The position numbers and the translations under genes are program-made. A stretch of 37,750 bases of DNA from Candidatus Woesearchaeota archaeon (GTDB lineage: Archaea > Nanobdellota > Nanobdellia > Woesearchaeales > GW2011-AR9). Under the pieces are notes generated by a model. That model saw only the letters and a program-made list of their open reading frames with translations, was not told where the DNA came from and made no database searches. Below, in pieces: positions 31,379 through 37,750 of this stretch; the first letter of the stretch is position 1; each line of letters starts with the position of its first letter. The stretch lies in assembly GCA_018670095.1 (NCBI GenBank), contig JABHRR010000015.1, positions 1 through 37,750 of the forward strand, read 5' to 3'.

Positions 31379-33691
31379 ATGGTGCTAACAGAAAAAAAGT
31401 GTTTTGAGTACGAAACTATCCATGAAGGAGAAAATAAGATTCTTAAGATTCCTTTAGAAAGATGTACCTTCCCTCCTTCAATTGAATATAGTGATTTGTG
31501 TATGGCTAAAGTTGTTGACGCTTTGTTAGAAGTTACTGGGGTAACCATAATCAATCTAACCCAATTAAGAGAGTACGAATATGATTATTCACAAACTCAT
31601 CTACTAATTGAATTGGCTTTACTTTACAAGAGATTAAACAAAGATGAACGGCTTGCTTATTCCCATCTTGTTCTTGATCCGCAACATGAACGTTATATTC
31701 GTGGAAGTTATGCCAAATTTCAAAGGATCATTTCCAAATTGTTGAAAGAAGACCCTTTAGCTGCTTACATTACATTAAAACGTTTAGAAGTGAGAGAAAA
31801 AACTAAACTAAACAATTTAATCGATGAAAGACATTCAGTCTCACAACAAAAATTTGTTGAAGTTTTAATGGCAGTAATTCAAGAGCTGGAAAAGTTAAAG
31901 ATTATTCAACAATTAATGCCCCATACTAAAGAAGAATACAAGTTAGGTTCTAGAGATATTTATGGCAATATTTTTCATCCTACTACTCGACCAGATTTTA
32001 TGTATACTAGATTAATTTTAGAATTTCCAGAAGGTAATTTAGAAGAAAGTTATCAGTTTGGTGATGGTGAAGATAAGTGTGATGTTAACATTTTTTCTTT
32101 TGATAATAATATTAAAACTATGTTTCATTTAACTCCACCTGAATTTCGTTTCACTGAAGAAGTTTATGAATTGTTGGATGATGCAAAAAGAATTATGTCT
32201 GAACATAAACCCAGTCGAGAAGAGTTTGTTGATCCTCAGAGAATGAGAGAAGTTTTCTTTAACATTGGTAAAGATTTATTGAACGATTTGATTGAACATA
32301 AGAAGCTGAAACTTTCTGATGATAAAGTTAATCAGTTAGCTCAAGCTTTACTGCGTTACACAGTTGGTTTTGGATTGATAGAACTTTTATTGTCAGATCC
32401 GAAAGTTCAAGACGTAAATATTAACGCCCCTAACGGAGAATTGCCAATTTTTATTGTTCATCAGGATTATGGTGATTGTTATACCAATATTTATCCTACT
32501 CGGCAAGAAGTTGATTCCTGGGCAACTAAATTGAGATTAATTTCCGGTAGACCTTTAGATGAAGCAAATCCTATTTTGGATACAGAACTTAAAGTTGAAG
32601 GCTTCACATCAAGAGTCTCTGCGATTACCGCCCCTTTAAGCCCCCTAGGGTTAGCTTTTTCATTTAGAAGACATCGGGATTATCCTTGGACATTTCCTCT
32701 CTATATGCAATCACATGTTAGGTATATGGGTGCAATGGCCGCCGGTCTGTTAAGTTTTATTATTGATAATAACGCAACAATCTTAGTTGCCGGTACTCGA
32801 TCTTCAGGAAAGAGCAGTTTGTTAGGAAGTTTCTTAGTTGAAATGTCTCGACGTTCAAGAATTATTACTATTGAAGATACTTTTGAACTTCCGCAAGAAG
32901 CAATGCGGGCTTTAGGTTATAACGTTGAAAATATGAAAGTTGCCGGTGCTTTATCTGCTCCTGGTTCAGAAGTTGATCCTAGTATTGGTATTCGTTCAAC
33001 ATTACGTTTAGGAGATTCCGCAATCTTTGTCGGAGAAGTTAGATCCCACGAGGCCGTAGCTTTGTTTGAAGCGATGCGAGTTGGTGCAGCAGCAAACGTT
33101 GTTGCAGGAACAATTCACGCTGATAGCCCTTATGGTGTTTATGACCGGGTTGTAAATGATATTGGTGTTCCAAAAACTTCATTTAAAGCGATTGATATTA
33201 TTGTAACAACTAATCCCGTAATTTCTGGTTTGAAAAAATATAAAAGAGTTTTACGAATTACTGAAGTTAGAAAACAGTGGGATGAAGATCCGCTAAAAGA
33301 ACATGCTTTTGTAGATTTGATGGTTTATAATCCTAAAACAGATAAGTTAGAAATTACTGACGATTTGATTAACGGTAATTCTGAAATATTGAAAAGAATG
33401 GCTGGTAAAGTTAAAGAGTTTGCTGGCGATTGGGATGCTGTCTGGAATAATATTCAATTAAGAGCAGATTGTAAACAAGCGATTGTTGATATTGCTGCAG
33501 AGTTTAAAGATGATCAAATTTTGGAAGCAGAATTTGTAGTTGGCGCTAACGATATGTTTAAATTAATTTCTGATCGAGTTAAAGATAAGCACGGGACATT
33601 AGATTCATCTCGAATCTTGTTTGATTTCAAAGAATGGTTAAGAAAAGAAGTCAGAAAGAAAGTTAAAGAAGAATCATCATCATTCATCTAA
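31379..33691 (+). CDS. Type II/IV secretion or pilus assembly ATPase (TadA/ArlI-like)
   Basis: The 770-residue ATPase has a long N-terminal region (about 1-330) and then the secretion ATPase core. Walker A is GTRSSGKS (472-479, Lys478), followed by the Asp-box region (ITIEDTFELP), a Walker B-type AIFVGEVRSHEA, and the His box GTIHADSPYGVYDRVV. The N2-domain feature LLSDPKVQDVNINAP marks the family of hexameric motors that power pili, archaella or type II-like secretion. It is longer than typical ArlI (about 550 residues) because of extra N- and C-terminal parts. No TadC/ArlJ membrane partner is adjacent; three polytopic paralogues lie nearby instead. Confidence 0.93.
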   Translation: MVLTEKKCFEYETIHEGENKILKIPLERCTFPPSIEYSDLCMAKVVDALLEVTGVTIINLTQLREYEYDYSQTHLLIELALLYKRLNKDERLAYSHLVLDPQHERYIRGSYAKFQRIISKLLKEDPLAAYITLKRLEVREKTKLNNLIDERHSVSQQKFVEVLMAVIQELEKLKIIQQLMPHTKEEYKLGSRDIYGNIFHPTTRPDFMYTRLILEFPEGNLEESYQFGDGEDKCDVNIFSFDNNIKTMFHLTPPEFRFTEEVYELLDDAKRIMSEHKPSREEFVDPQRMREVFFNIGKDLLNDLIEHKKLKLSDDKVNQLAQALLRYTVGFGLIELLLSDPKVQDVNINAPNGELPIFIVHQDYGDCYTNIYPTRQEVDSWATKLRLISGRPLDEANPILDTELKVEGFTSRVSAITAPLSPLGLAFSFRRHRDYPWTFPLYMQSHVRYMGAMAAGLLSFIIDNNATILVAGTRSSGKSSLLGSFLVEMSRRSRIITIEDTFELPQEAMRALGYNVENMKVAGALSAPGSEVDPSIGIRSTLRLGDSAIFVGEVRSHEAVALFEAMRVGAAANVVAGTIHADSPYGVYDRVVNDIGVPKTSFKAIDIIVTTNPVISGLKKYKRVLRITEVRKQWDEDPLKEHAFVDLMVYNPKTDKLEITDDLINGNSEILKRMAGKVKEFAGDWDAVWNNIQLRADCKQAIVDIAAEFKDDQILEAEFVVGANDMFKLISDRVKDKHGTLDSSRILFDFKEWLRKEVRKKVKEESSSFI

Positions 33692-33898
33692 TTCTGTTAA
33701 TGGAATCACTCTAAATGATGGAGTTTCAAAGTTGGTAATAGCATATAAATCATAACAAGCTTGGTTTTCAGATAATTTTTTTACTGGACAACCTTGGGCA
33801 TTATGGAAATAATCTCCGCGGATTAAGTCTATAACTCCATCTTCAAGTTTTTCTATTGGTTCTCTACAATAACCACAAATATATTCTGTTATTTTTAT
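33680..33898 (-). CDS. Small zinc-binding protein without a standard start codon
   Basis: The minus-strand frame is open from just inside a stop at 33913-33911 to TGA at 33682-33680, and encodes about 72 residues. It contains Cys-x2-Cys (YICGYCREPIEKLEDGV), then GDYFHNAQGCP, a His/Cys pair completing a likely zinc site, and a conserved-looking C-terminus. There is no ATG, GTG or TTG before the Cys motif. Candidate starts are ATA at 33898 or 33892 and ATT at 33880. A TTTAAA element at 33914-33919 would place the mRNA start near the ATA codons. It may be a leaderless gene with a rare start or one that lost its ATG. It overlaps the ATPase 3' end by 12 bases. Confidence 0.5.
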   Translation of the reverse strand: MKITEYICGYCREPIEKLEDGVIDLIRGDYFHNAQGCPVKKLSENQACYDLYAITNFETPSFRVIPLTELDE

Positions 33899-33938
33899 TT
33901 GATATTCAGTTTAGTTTAAAAGAATTTCTATAGTTTAA

Positions 33939-34340
33939 TTATTTTTGTCTAACAATTCTTAGAATAGTAGTTTCTACCTCTTCTCTATGTAATTCTCTTA
34001 ATACTTTCTCATCAAGAACTTTTCTTTCAATATAAGAATAATCTGCTTCTGGATTTTCTGGTTCATCTTCTTCATGACCTTTGATTCCTAAGAATTCGTT
34101 ATAACCTAAGTCAACAATTGTATAAAGAGTATCAATTTTTTTCCTTGTTACATCTGCAACAAAATTAAATCTTGCATTTTCAATTTCTTGTCGGTCCCAT
34201 CCTCTTACTATCAGAGATTGTTCTAATTTGCCTTCTCTTAATTGATGTAACTCGTACCCCAAAGAAATGGGGCCCACTCTATCGGAAAATTCTTCATAAC
34301 AAAAAGCAACATAATCTCCTTCTTGTAATTTTACTTTCAT
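33939..34340 (-). CDS. Hypothetical protein
   Basis: The 133-residue product starts MKVKLQEGDYVAFCYEEFSD and has a beta-rich first half, then a helical, acidic second half (GHEEDEPENPEADYSYIERK) ending in RRE-type charges. The opening resembles a small barrel or SH3-like strand set, but no family is recognised. A TATAAATATAAG element about 25 bases upstream fits a leaderless mRNA. The small zinc-protein frame follows downstream on the same strand. No membrane segment or catalytic motif is seen. Confidence 0.65.
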   Translation of the reverse strand: MKVKLQEGDYVAFCYEEFSDRVGPISLGYELHQLREGKLEQSLIVRGWDRQEIENARFNFVADVTRKKIDTLYTIVDLGYNEFLGIKGHEEDEPENPEADYSYIERKVLDEKVLRELHREEVETTILRIVRQK

Positions 34341-34397
34341 ATTTTCCTATTTGAGACTTATATTTATATTTATTTTGGTGTTTAAGAAGTTAGAAAG

Positions 34398-35204
34398 TTA
34401 TTTCATTACTACATAAAACAGTTCATTACTAAATTCTAACAATTTGAATTCATATCCTAATCGTTTACACATTAATTCTATCCATCCTCTACGAGGATAA
34501 TTCATTTTTTTCCCAGAGATGGTTAAGGTTGCGAAACTTACTACTACAAATTTTGCAGGAATAGCTTTGATAATTTCTTCAGAAGTCTTATGCCCTTTCC
34601 CTTTATCTAAGACATCAGTCATCTTGAATAAGAAAGCAACTTCTGCTTTGGGTAATTTCTTTACCTTTTCTATCTGTAATAAATCTAGAATTCCTGCTTT
34701 TCCTTTAATCTTTTGATCTTTGAAGAATTGGTTTAATATTTTCACTTCTTCTTTGCTTAAATCGTAAGCAAAATAATTTACTTTCTTTAAATTCATGTGA
34801 GAAAACGATAAAGGGTTAATTCCACTTCCTAAATCCAGAATGGTTTTTGGTTCACCAGTAATCTTGAAAATTTTCTGATATAATAGATCATAGAAAGATA
34901 ATCTTTCTTTAGTAGAAGAATGTGTTGCTAATATTTTTTGATAATCTTTTTTCTTAAATAATTCTTTTAAATCTTTACTTTCTTTCTCAACCCGAAACAA
35001 ACCATAACTTCTTCTTAACTTTGCGCGAACTTCTTTTATTGTTTGTTTATATTCTTTAGATTTAGGATTCAGTTCCTCGCTTAATTTCTTTAATATCTTC
35101 GGTTCTTTTTTGAAATATCTGTTTAATTCTTCTTTTACAAACTTACTATCTAACTCAGCCAATTCTTTTTTCTGTTTAATATCTTTGATAAGTTGGGTTA
35201 GCAT
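34398..35204 (-). CDS. 16S rRNA G1405 methyltransferase-like protein (Arm/Rmt/FmrO family)
   Basis: The 268-residue protein matches the layout of the family that makes m7G1405 in 16S rRNA. It has a helical N-terminal domain (LKKLSEELNPKSKEYKQTIK, then RAKLRRSYG), the linker HSSTKERLSFYD (95-106), SAM motif I ILDLGSGINPLSF (122-134), Asp148 after motif II, FLFKMTDVLDKGKGHK (191-206) and a C-terminus VVVSFATLTISGKK...W...ELFYVVMK. Bacterial relatives give aminoglycoside resistance. In an archaeon with distant sequence a housekeeping rRNA modification is more likely (inference). TTTATATA about 25 bases upstream gives a leaderless start at 35204. Confidence 0.85.
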   Translation of the reverse strand: MLTQLIKDIKQKKELAELDSKFVKEELNRYFKKEPKILKKLSEELNPKSKEYKQTIKEVRAKLRRSYGLFRVEKESKDLKELFKKKDYQKILATHSSTKERLSFYDLLYQKIFKITGEPKTILDLGSGINPLSFSHMNLKKVNYFAYDLSKEEVKILNQFFKDQKIKGKAGILDLLQIEKVKKLPKAEVAFLFKMTDVLDKGKGHKTSEEIIKAIPAKFVVVSFATLTISGKKMNYPRRGWIELMCKRLGYEFKLLEFSNELFYVVMK

Positions 35205-35226
35205 TAAGATTATTATTTTTTTAGTG

Positions 35227-35241
35227 TATATAAATTTTCGC
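35227..35241 (-). promoter_or_regulatory. BRE-TATA promoter of the methyltransferase gene
   Basis: GCGAAAA followed by TTTATATA on the minus strand is 23-37 bases before ATG 35204. A plus-strand TTTTTAAATAAAC at 35246-35258 serves the divergent signal peptidase gene at similar spacing. Confidence 0.6.
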
Positions 35242-35276
35242 TACATTTTTAAATAAACGAATATTAATAATCTCTA

Positions 35277-35918
35277 ATGAAAGAACATTTAAAGAAAACC
35301 TGGAAGTTTTTCTGGGACGATGATAGTATTTGGAGTTGGTTAGCTAATATTATTGTTGCTTTCTTAGTTATCCGTTTTCTTGTTTATCCTCTCCTGGGCG
35401 TAATTCTAGGGACAGGTTTTCCAATTGTCGCAGTTATTTCGGAATCAATGGAACATGGTACTCATGCAGACTTAATTTGTGGACAAAAATTCACAGAATT
35501 CCCAGAATCATTTGATAGTTATTGGCAAGTTTGTGGTCAGTGGTATGAATCTAACGGGATTACTAAAGAACAATTTAATAAATTTCCTTTCCGGGACGGT
35601 TTTAGGAAAGGTGATGTGATTATTCTTTGGCGAGCAAATAAGAATAATTTAGATGTCGGAGATGTTTTAATATTTCAGGGAAGTAAACCGCAACCATTAA
35701 TTCATCGGGTTGTTAAAGTTTGGGAAGAAGATTCGCAAACATATTATCAAACTAAAGGTGATCATAATAGCGGTAGTATCTCAGGCAGTTTAGGTGAAGA
35801 GAAGATTTCTGAAGATAGATTGTATGGAAAAGGGGTTATCAGAGTTCCATATCTTGGCTGGATAAAGATATTATTTGTGGATGCCGTTAAACCATTAGGA
35901 ATAAATATTGTCCGATAA
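35277..35918 (+). CDS. Signal peptidase I, archaeal/ER type (S26B)
   Basis: The 213-residue membrane enzyme removes signal peptides from secreted proteins. An N-terminal helix (about 18-48) is followed by Ser57 in VISESMEHG. His143 in PLIHRVV replaces the bacterial Lys base, as in archaeal and ER enzymes, and Asp162 in TKGDHNSG completes the site. An insert of about 40 residues with two Cys (LICGQKF, WQVCGQW) follows the Ser box, with FRKGDVIIL after it; this insert is a feature I associate with DPANN signal peptidases. TTTTTAAATAAAC about 26 bases upstream supports a leaderless start. It is divergent from the methyltransferase gene. Confidence 0.93.
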   Translation: MKEHLKKTWKFFWDDDSIWSWLANIIVAFLVIRFLVYPLLGVILGTGFPIVAVISESMEHGTHADLICGQKFTEFPESFDSYWQVCGQWYESNGITKEQFNKFPFRDGFRKGDVIILWRANKNNLDVGDVLIFQGSKPQPLIHRVVKVWEEDSQTYYQTKGDHNSGSISGSLGEEKISEDRLYGKGVIRVPYLGWIKILFVDAVKPLGINIVR

Positions 35919-35955
35919 TTCTGCTTCTGCACCAAGAGAACAATAGAAGACATAA

Positions 35956-35975
35956 ATAACACATAAAAGTGTTAT
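35956..35975 (+). terminator. Hairpin downstream of signal peptidase
   Basis: ATAACAC and GTGTTAT are exact complements around a six-base loop, 37 bases after the signal peptidase stop. It could end or stabilise that transcript. Only one short T run follows, so termination is unproven. Confidence 0.4.
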
Positions 35976-35986
35976 ATCTTCTAAAC

Positions 35987-36032
35987 TTTAGTTGAGGAAA
36001 AATGATATTTAAAACTATTGTCCTCAACTAAA
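35987..36032. repeat. Perfect 12-bp inverted repeat, 22-base spacer
   Basis: TTTAGTTGAGGA (35987-35998) and TCCTCAACTAAA (36021-36032) are exact reverse complements, lying just upstream of the TATA (TTTATAAT, 36043-36050) of the next gene. Possible roles are a regulator site or a hairpin ending the upstream transcript; it could also be a short mobile remnant. Confidence 0.6.
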
Positions 36033-36073
36033 ACATCAAAACATTTATAATTGAAAAAGATTTATCTTCTATT

Positions 36074-36466
36074 ATGGCAAAAAAGAGTTGGTGGCAAAAA
36101 CATTTTGCTCGGGATGAACATCAAGAAAAAATTGATATTGTTAAAGACTTAGATGCAATTGTTGAATATTTAGAAGAAATCAATTATGATGTTAAAAGTA
36201 TTCTTCCTGAACTTAAAAAATTGATGGAATTGGAAAAAGAACGTAAAGTTGCTGATTCTAGTATAACCCATATCAATTTGGAAACACAAGCTTCTATTTT
36301 GGATAAGTTATTAGAAAAATACGAATTCTTTCAAAACGATGTTGATATTAACGGCTTGAGATTAAAAGCGATCGCTAACCAATTCTTAAGAAACGCTAAG
36401 AAACATGGCTTAACTGATTTAGTCAAAGAAAAGAAAGCCGATCAAAGATGGAAATTCTTTTGGTAG
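36074..36466 (+). CDS. Hypothetical helical protein
   Basis: The 130-residue product starts with a basic, aromatic-rich segment (KKSWWQKHFARDEHQEK) and ends similarly (DQRWKFFW). Between are helices with heptad-like spacing (IVKDLDAIVEYLEEINYDVK; LDKLLEKYEFFQ). No membrane helix or catalytic motif is visible and the family is not recognised. The terminal Trp/Phe/Lys clusters could bind membrane surface or RNA. TTTATAAT about 27 bases upstream of the ATG marks a leaderless promoter, with the 12-bp inverted repeat directly behind it. Confidence 0.65.
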   Translation: MAKKSWWQKHFARDEHQEKIDIVKDLDAIVEYLEEINYDVKSILPELKKLMELEKERKVADSSITHINLETQASILDKLLEKYEFFQNDVDINGLRLKAIANQFLRNAKKHGLTDLVKEKKADQRWKFFW

Positions 36467-36527
36467 AAATGTTGATAATATTTTTGTAAACTCTTTTTTG
36501 GCGAGAAGAAAAAAATACATTTTACAA

Positions 36528-37055
36528 TTATGGTTGATGAGAAACTTCATTCATCATAACATTCTTTATTGGAATAACATACTTGTTCAAAAAAGATTCT
36601 CTGCTTCTTGCTTGTTTTTTCACTTTCTTAGGAAATAATTTTAATCCTAAACAATGAACAGCAGCACTAAATCCATCAAATGCTCTATAAACCTGTTTTA
36701 AATTTGGATCTGGTAATATAACATTTTCTATGTTTCTATCGCTAAAGTATTGTTGATAAACTTTCATTCTTTGCGTATGTGATTGATGACTAATAAAAGT
36801 TAATTCGTCGTCTTCGTCTGTGGTATCACAAACAGTTACATAGCTACCAAAAGTTGAGAAAGCTTCTGAATATTCAGCATTCTCTAATCTCCCATCTAAA
36901 CAGTGTAATTCATCAGCAATATAATTTCTATCTAATGACTGTTGATCATATCTCCTTCCAGAAATAACTAATTTATCAAAGTCTCTCTTTAGAGCTTCAT
37001 CTAGTCTTAATTGCATAACTTCTTCTGCTGCACCTAAGATAATTCCTATTTTCAT
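36528..37055 (-). CDS. DUF218/YdcF-like protein
   Basis: The 175-residue protein opens with IGIILGAAEEVMQLRLDEAL and LVISGRR, has a middle VTVCDTTDED, then LTFISHQSHTQRMKVYQQYF and NVILPDP. This order (Gly-rich first strand, SGRR, then a Ser/His-Arg helix) resembles DUF218 (YdcF/SanA/ElyC), proteins of debated function in envelope processes or SAM binding. Most such proteins have a clearer SGG and a membrane helix, so the match is partial. It lacks a signal peptide, so is probably cytoplasmic. TTTTATAAAA about 28 bases upstream supports the ATG at 37055. Confidence 0.55.
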   Translation of the reverse strand: MKIGIILGAAEEVMQLRLDEALKRDFDKLVISGRRYDQQSLDRNYIADELHCLDGRLENAEYSEAFSTFGSYVTVCDTTDEDDELTFISHQSHTQRMKVYQQYFSDRNIENVILPDPNLKQVYRAFDGFSAAVHCLGLKLFPKKVKKQARSRESFLNKYVIPIKNVMMNEVSHQP

Positions 37056-37144
37056 TTAATGATAAGATTTAGTGTGTTTTTTATAAAACTAACATTAAAA
37101 AATTTGTTTTTGAGAAAAATTGAAAAATATAAAAAAAAGAAAGT

Positions 37145-37750
37145 TTATTTTATTACTATTGGACCAGTGAAAGCATCATCAGTATTGTATGCCCAAAGTT
37201 CTTTACCAGTTGCAGTGTAAAAAGCGTAAAGATAATCAGATTCACCTAAAACGTATCCTACGCCTCCTTTTACCACCACTGAACCCTTGAACCCATCATC
37301 AGTATTGTATGCCCAAAGTTCTTTACCAGTTGCAGCGTTAAAAGCGTAAAGATAATCAGATTCACCGATAACGTATCCTACACCACTTTCTATTACTATC
37401 GGACTAGTGAAAGCATCATCAGTATTGTATGCCCAAAGTTCTTTACCAGTTGCAGCGTTAAAAGCGTAAACATAATCAGATTCACCAAGAACGTATCCTA
37501 TTCTGCCTTCTATCACTATCGGACCAGTGAAAGCATCATCAGTATTGTATGCCCAAAGTTCTTCACCAGTTGCAGTGTCAAAAGCGTAAACATAATCAGA
37601 TTCACCGATAACATATCCTACTCTGCCTTCTATCACTATTGGACCAGTGAAAGCATCATCAGTATTGTATGCCCAAAGTTCTTTACCAGTTGCAGCGTTA
37701 AAAGGGTAAACATAATCAGATTCACCAAGAACGTATCCTATTCTGCCTTC
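37145..37750 (-). CDS. PQQ-like beta-propeller repeat protein (5' part beyond window)
   Basis: The frame is open from the window edge to TAA at 37145 and consists of five near-identical 40-residue blades. Each carries GYV[IL]GESDY[VL]YAF, ATGKELWAYNTDD and a [FG]-x-G-P-I-V-I-E-type strand, the pattern of PQQ/pyrrolo-quinoline-type or YWTD-like blade repeats (YAFD-x-x-TG-x-x-LW). An ATG at 37636 lies inside a repeat and is not the real start. One blade (near the edge) has YPF instead of YAF and one carries KGSVVVKGG instead of the standard strand. Such proteins are usually secreted or surface-exposed. The N-terminus, signal and blade total are outside the window. Confidence 0.85.
   Translation of the reverse strand, partial: EGRIGYVLGESDYVYPFNAATGKELWAYNTDDAFTGPIVIEGRVGYVIGESDYVYAFDTATGEELWAYNTDDAFTGPIVIEGRIGYVLGESDYVYAFNAATGKELWAYNTDDAFTSPIVIESGVGYVIGESDYLYAFNAATGKELWAYNTDDGFKGSVVVKGGVGYVLGESDYLYAFYTATGKELWAYNTDDAFTGPIVIK
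37145..37750. repeat. 120-bp tandem repeat, about five units
   Basis: The unit recurs with a period of exactly 120 bases to the window edge, with only a few substitutions per copy. This is a coding minisatellite, likely variable in copy number between strains. Confidence 0.9.

Noticed and set aside
34398-35204. An acquired antibiotic-resistance gene.
   Set aside because: Similarity is at family level only, base use matches the neighbours, and there is no mobile element nearby. A native rRNA methyltransferase is more likely.

Overview
This AT-rich window reads as a chromosomal segment of a DPANN-type archaeon, most like Woesearchaeota, Pacearchaeota or Nanoarchaeota. The evidence is archaeal throughout. 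ProRS is of the archaeal/eukaryotic type, signal peptidase uses a Ser-His-Asp set, there is a SepF-like division protein and an archaeal type IV/secretion ATPase, and all three tRNA genes carry introns. TATA boxes lie 25-30 bases ahead of many start codons (leaderless mRNAs), mixed with genes that have clear GGAGG/GGTGA ribosome sites. The placement is inferred from gene content only; no rRNA is present.

Layout. 1-4442: 3' end of ileS, an antisense 32-residue membrane microprotein, a lipoprotein, an MgtC/DUF4010 membrane protein, a small membrane protein, a spacer built of neighbouring gene fragments, and three hypotheticals. 4455-8508: tRNA-Gly(TCC), a PIG-L deacetylase plus GT4 glycosyltransferase pair, a small TRASH-type zinc protein, and a PolX polymerase/PHP protein. 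8590-16168: an accessory-looking block with a 725-residue metallophosphoesterase ending in an Asn/Gln-rich tail, a Lys-rich protein, a nucleotidyltransferase fused to a HEPN-like region, a ribbon-helix-helix/repeat-nuclease operon, and a gene with no normal start codon. 16249-21807: a second phosphoesterase, ProRS, a structured leader, a LAGLIDADG endonuclease overlapping tRNA-Leu(TAG), MsrB, tRNA-Gln(TTG) and a Cys-containing small protein. 21877-26222: SppA and a large surface subtilase, apparently co-transcribed. 26278-33691: SepF, an Ig-like membrane protein, three tandem polytopic membrane paralogues, two coiled-coil proteins and a large secretion ATPase, read here as a pilus- or secretion-like locus. 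33680-37750: a zinc microprotein, hypotheticals, an archaeal relative of the 16S rRNA G1405 methyltransferases, signal peptidase I, a DUF218-like protein, and a 120-bp tandem repeat encoding PQQ-type propeller blades that runs off the window.

Most distinctive: multi-intron tRNAs, one with an insertion in the D-arm; a homing endonuclease whose C-terminus is encoded by the tRNA-Leu 5' half; an overlapping RHH/five-repeat putative nuclease pair; a single-chain nucleotidyltransferase-HEPN fusion; a secretion ATPase locus with three tandem membrane paralogues and no visible TadC/ArlJ partner; and two convincing reading frames with no ATG, GTG or TTG at their 5' end.
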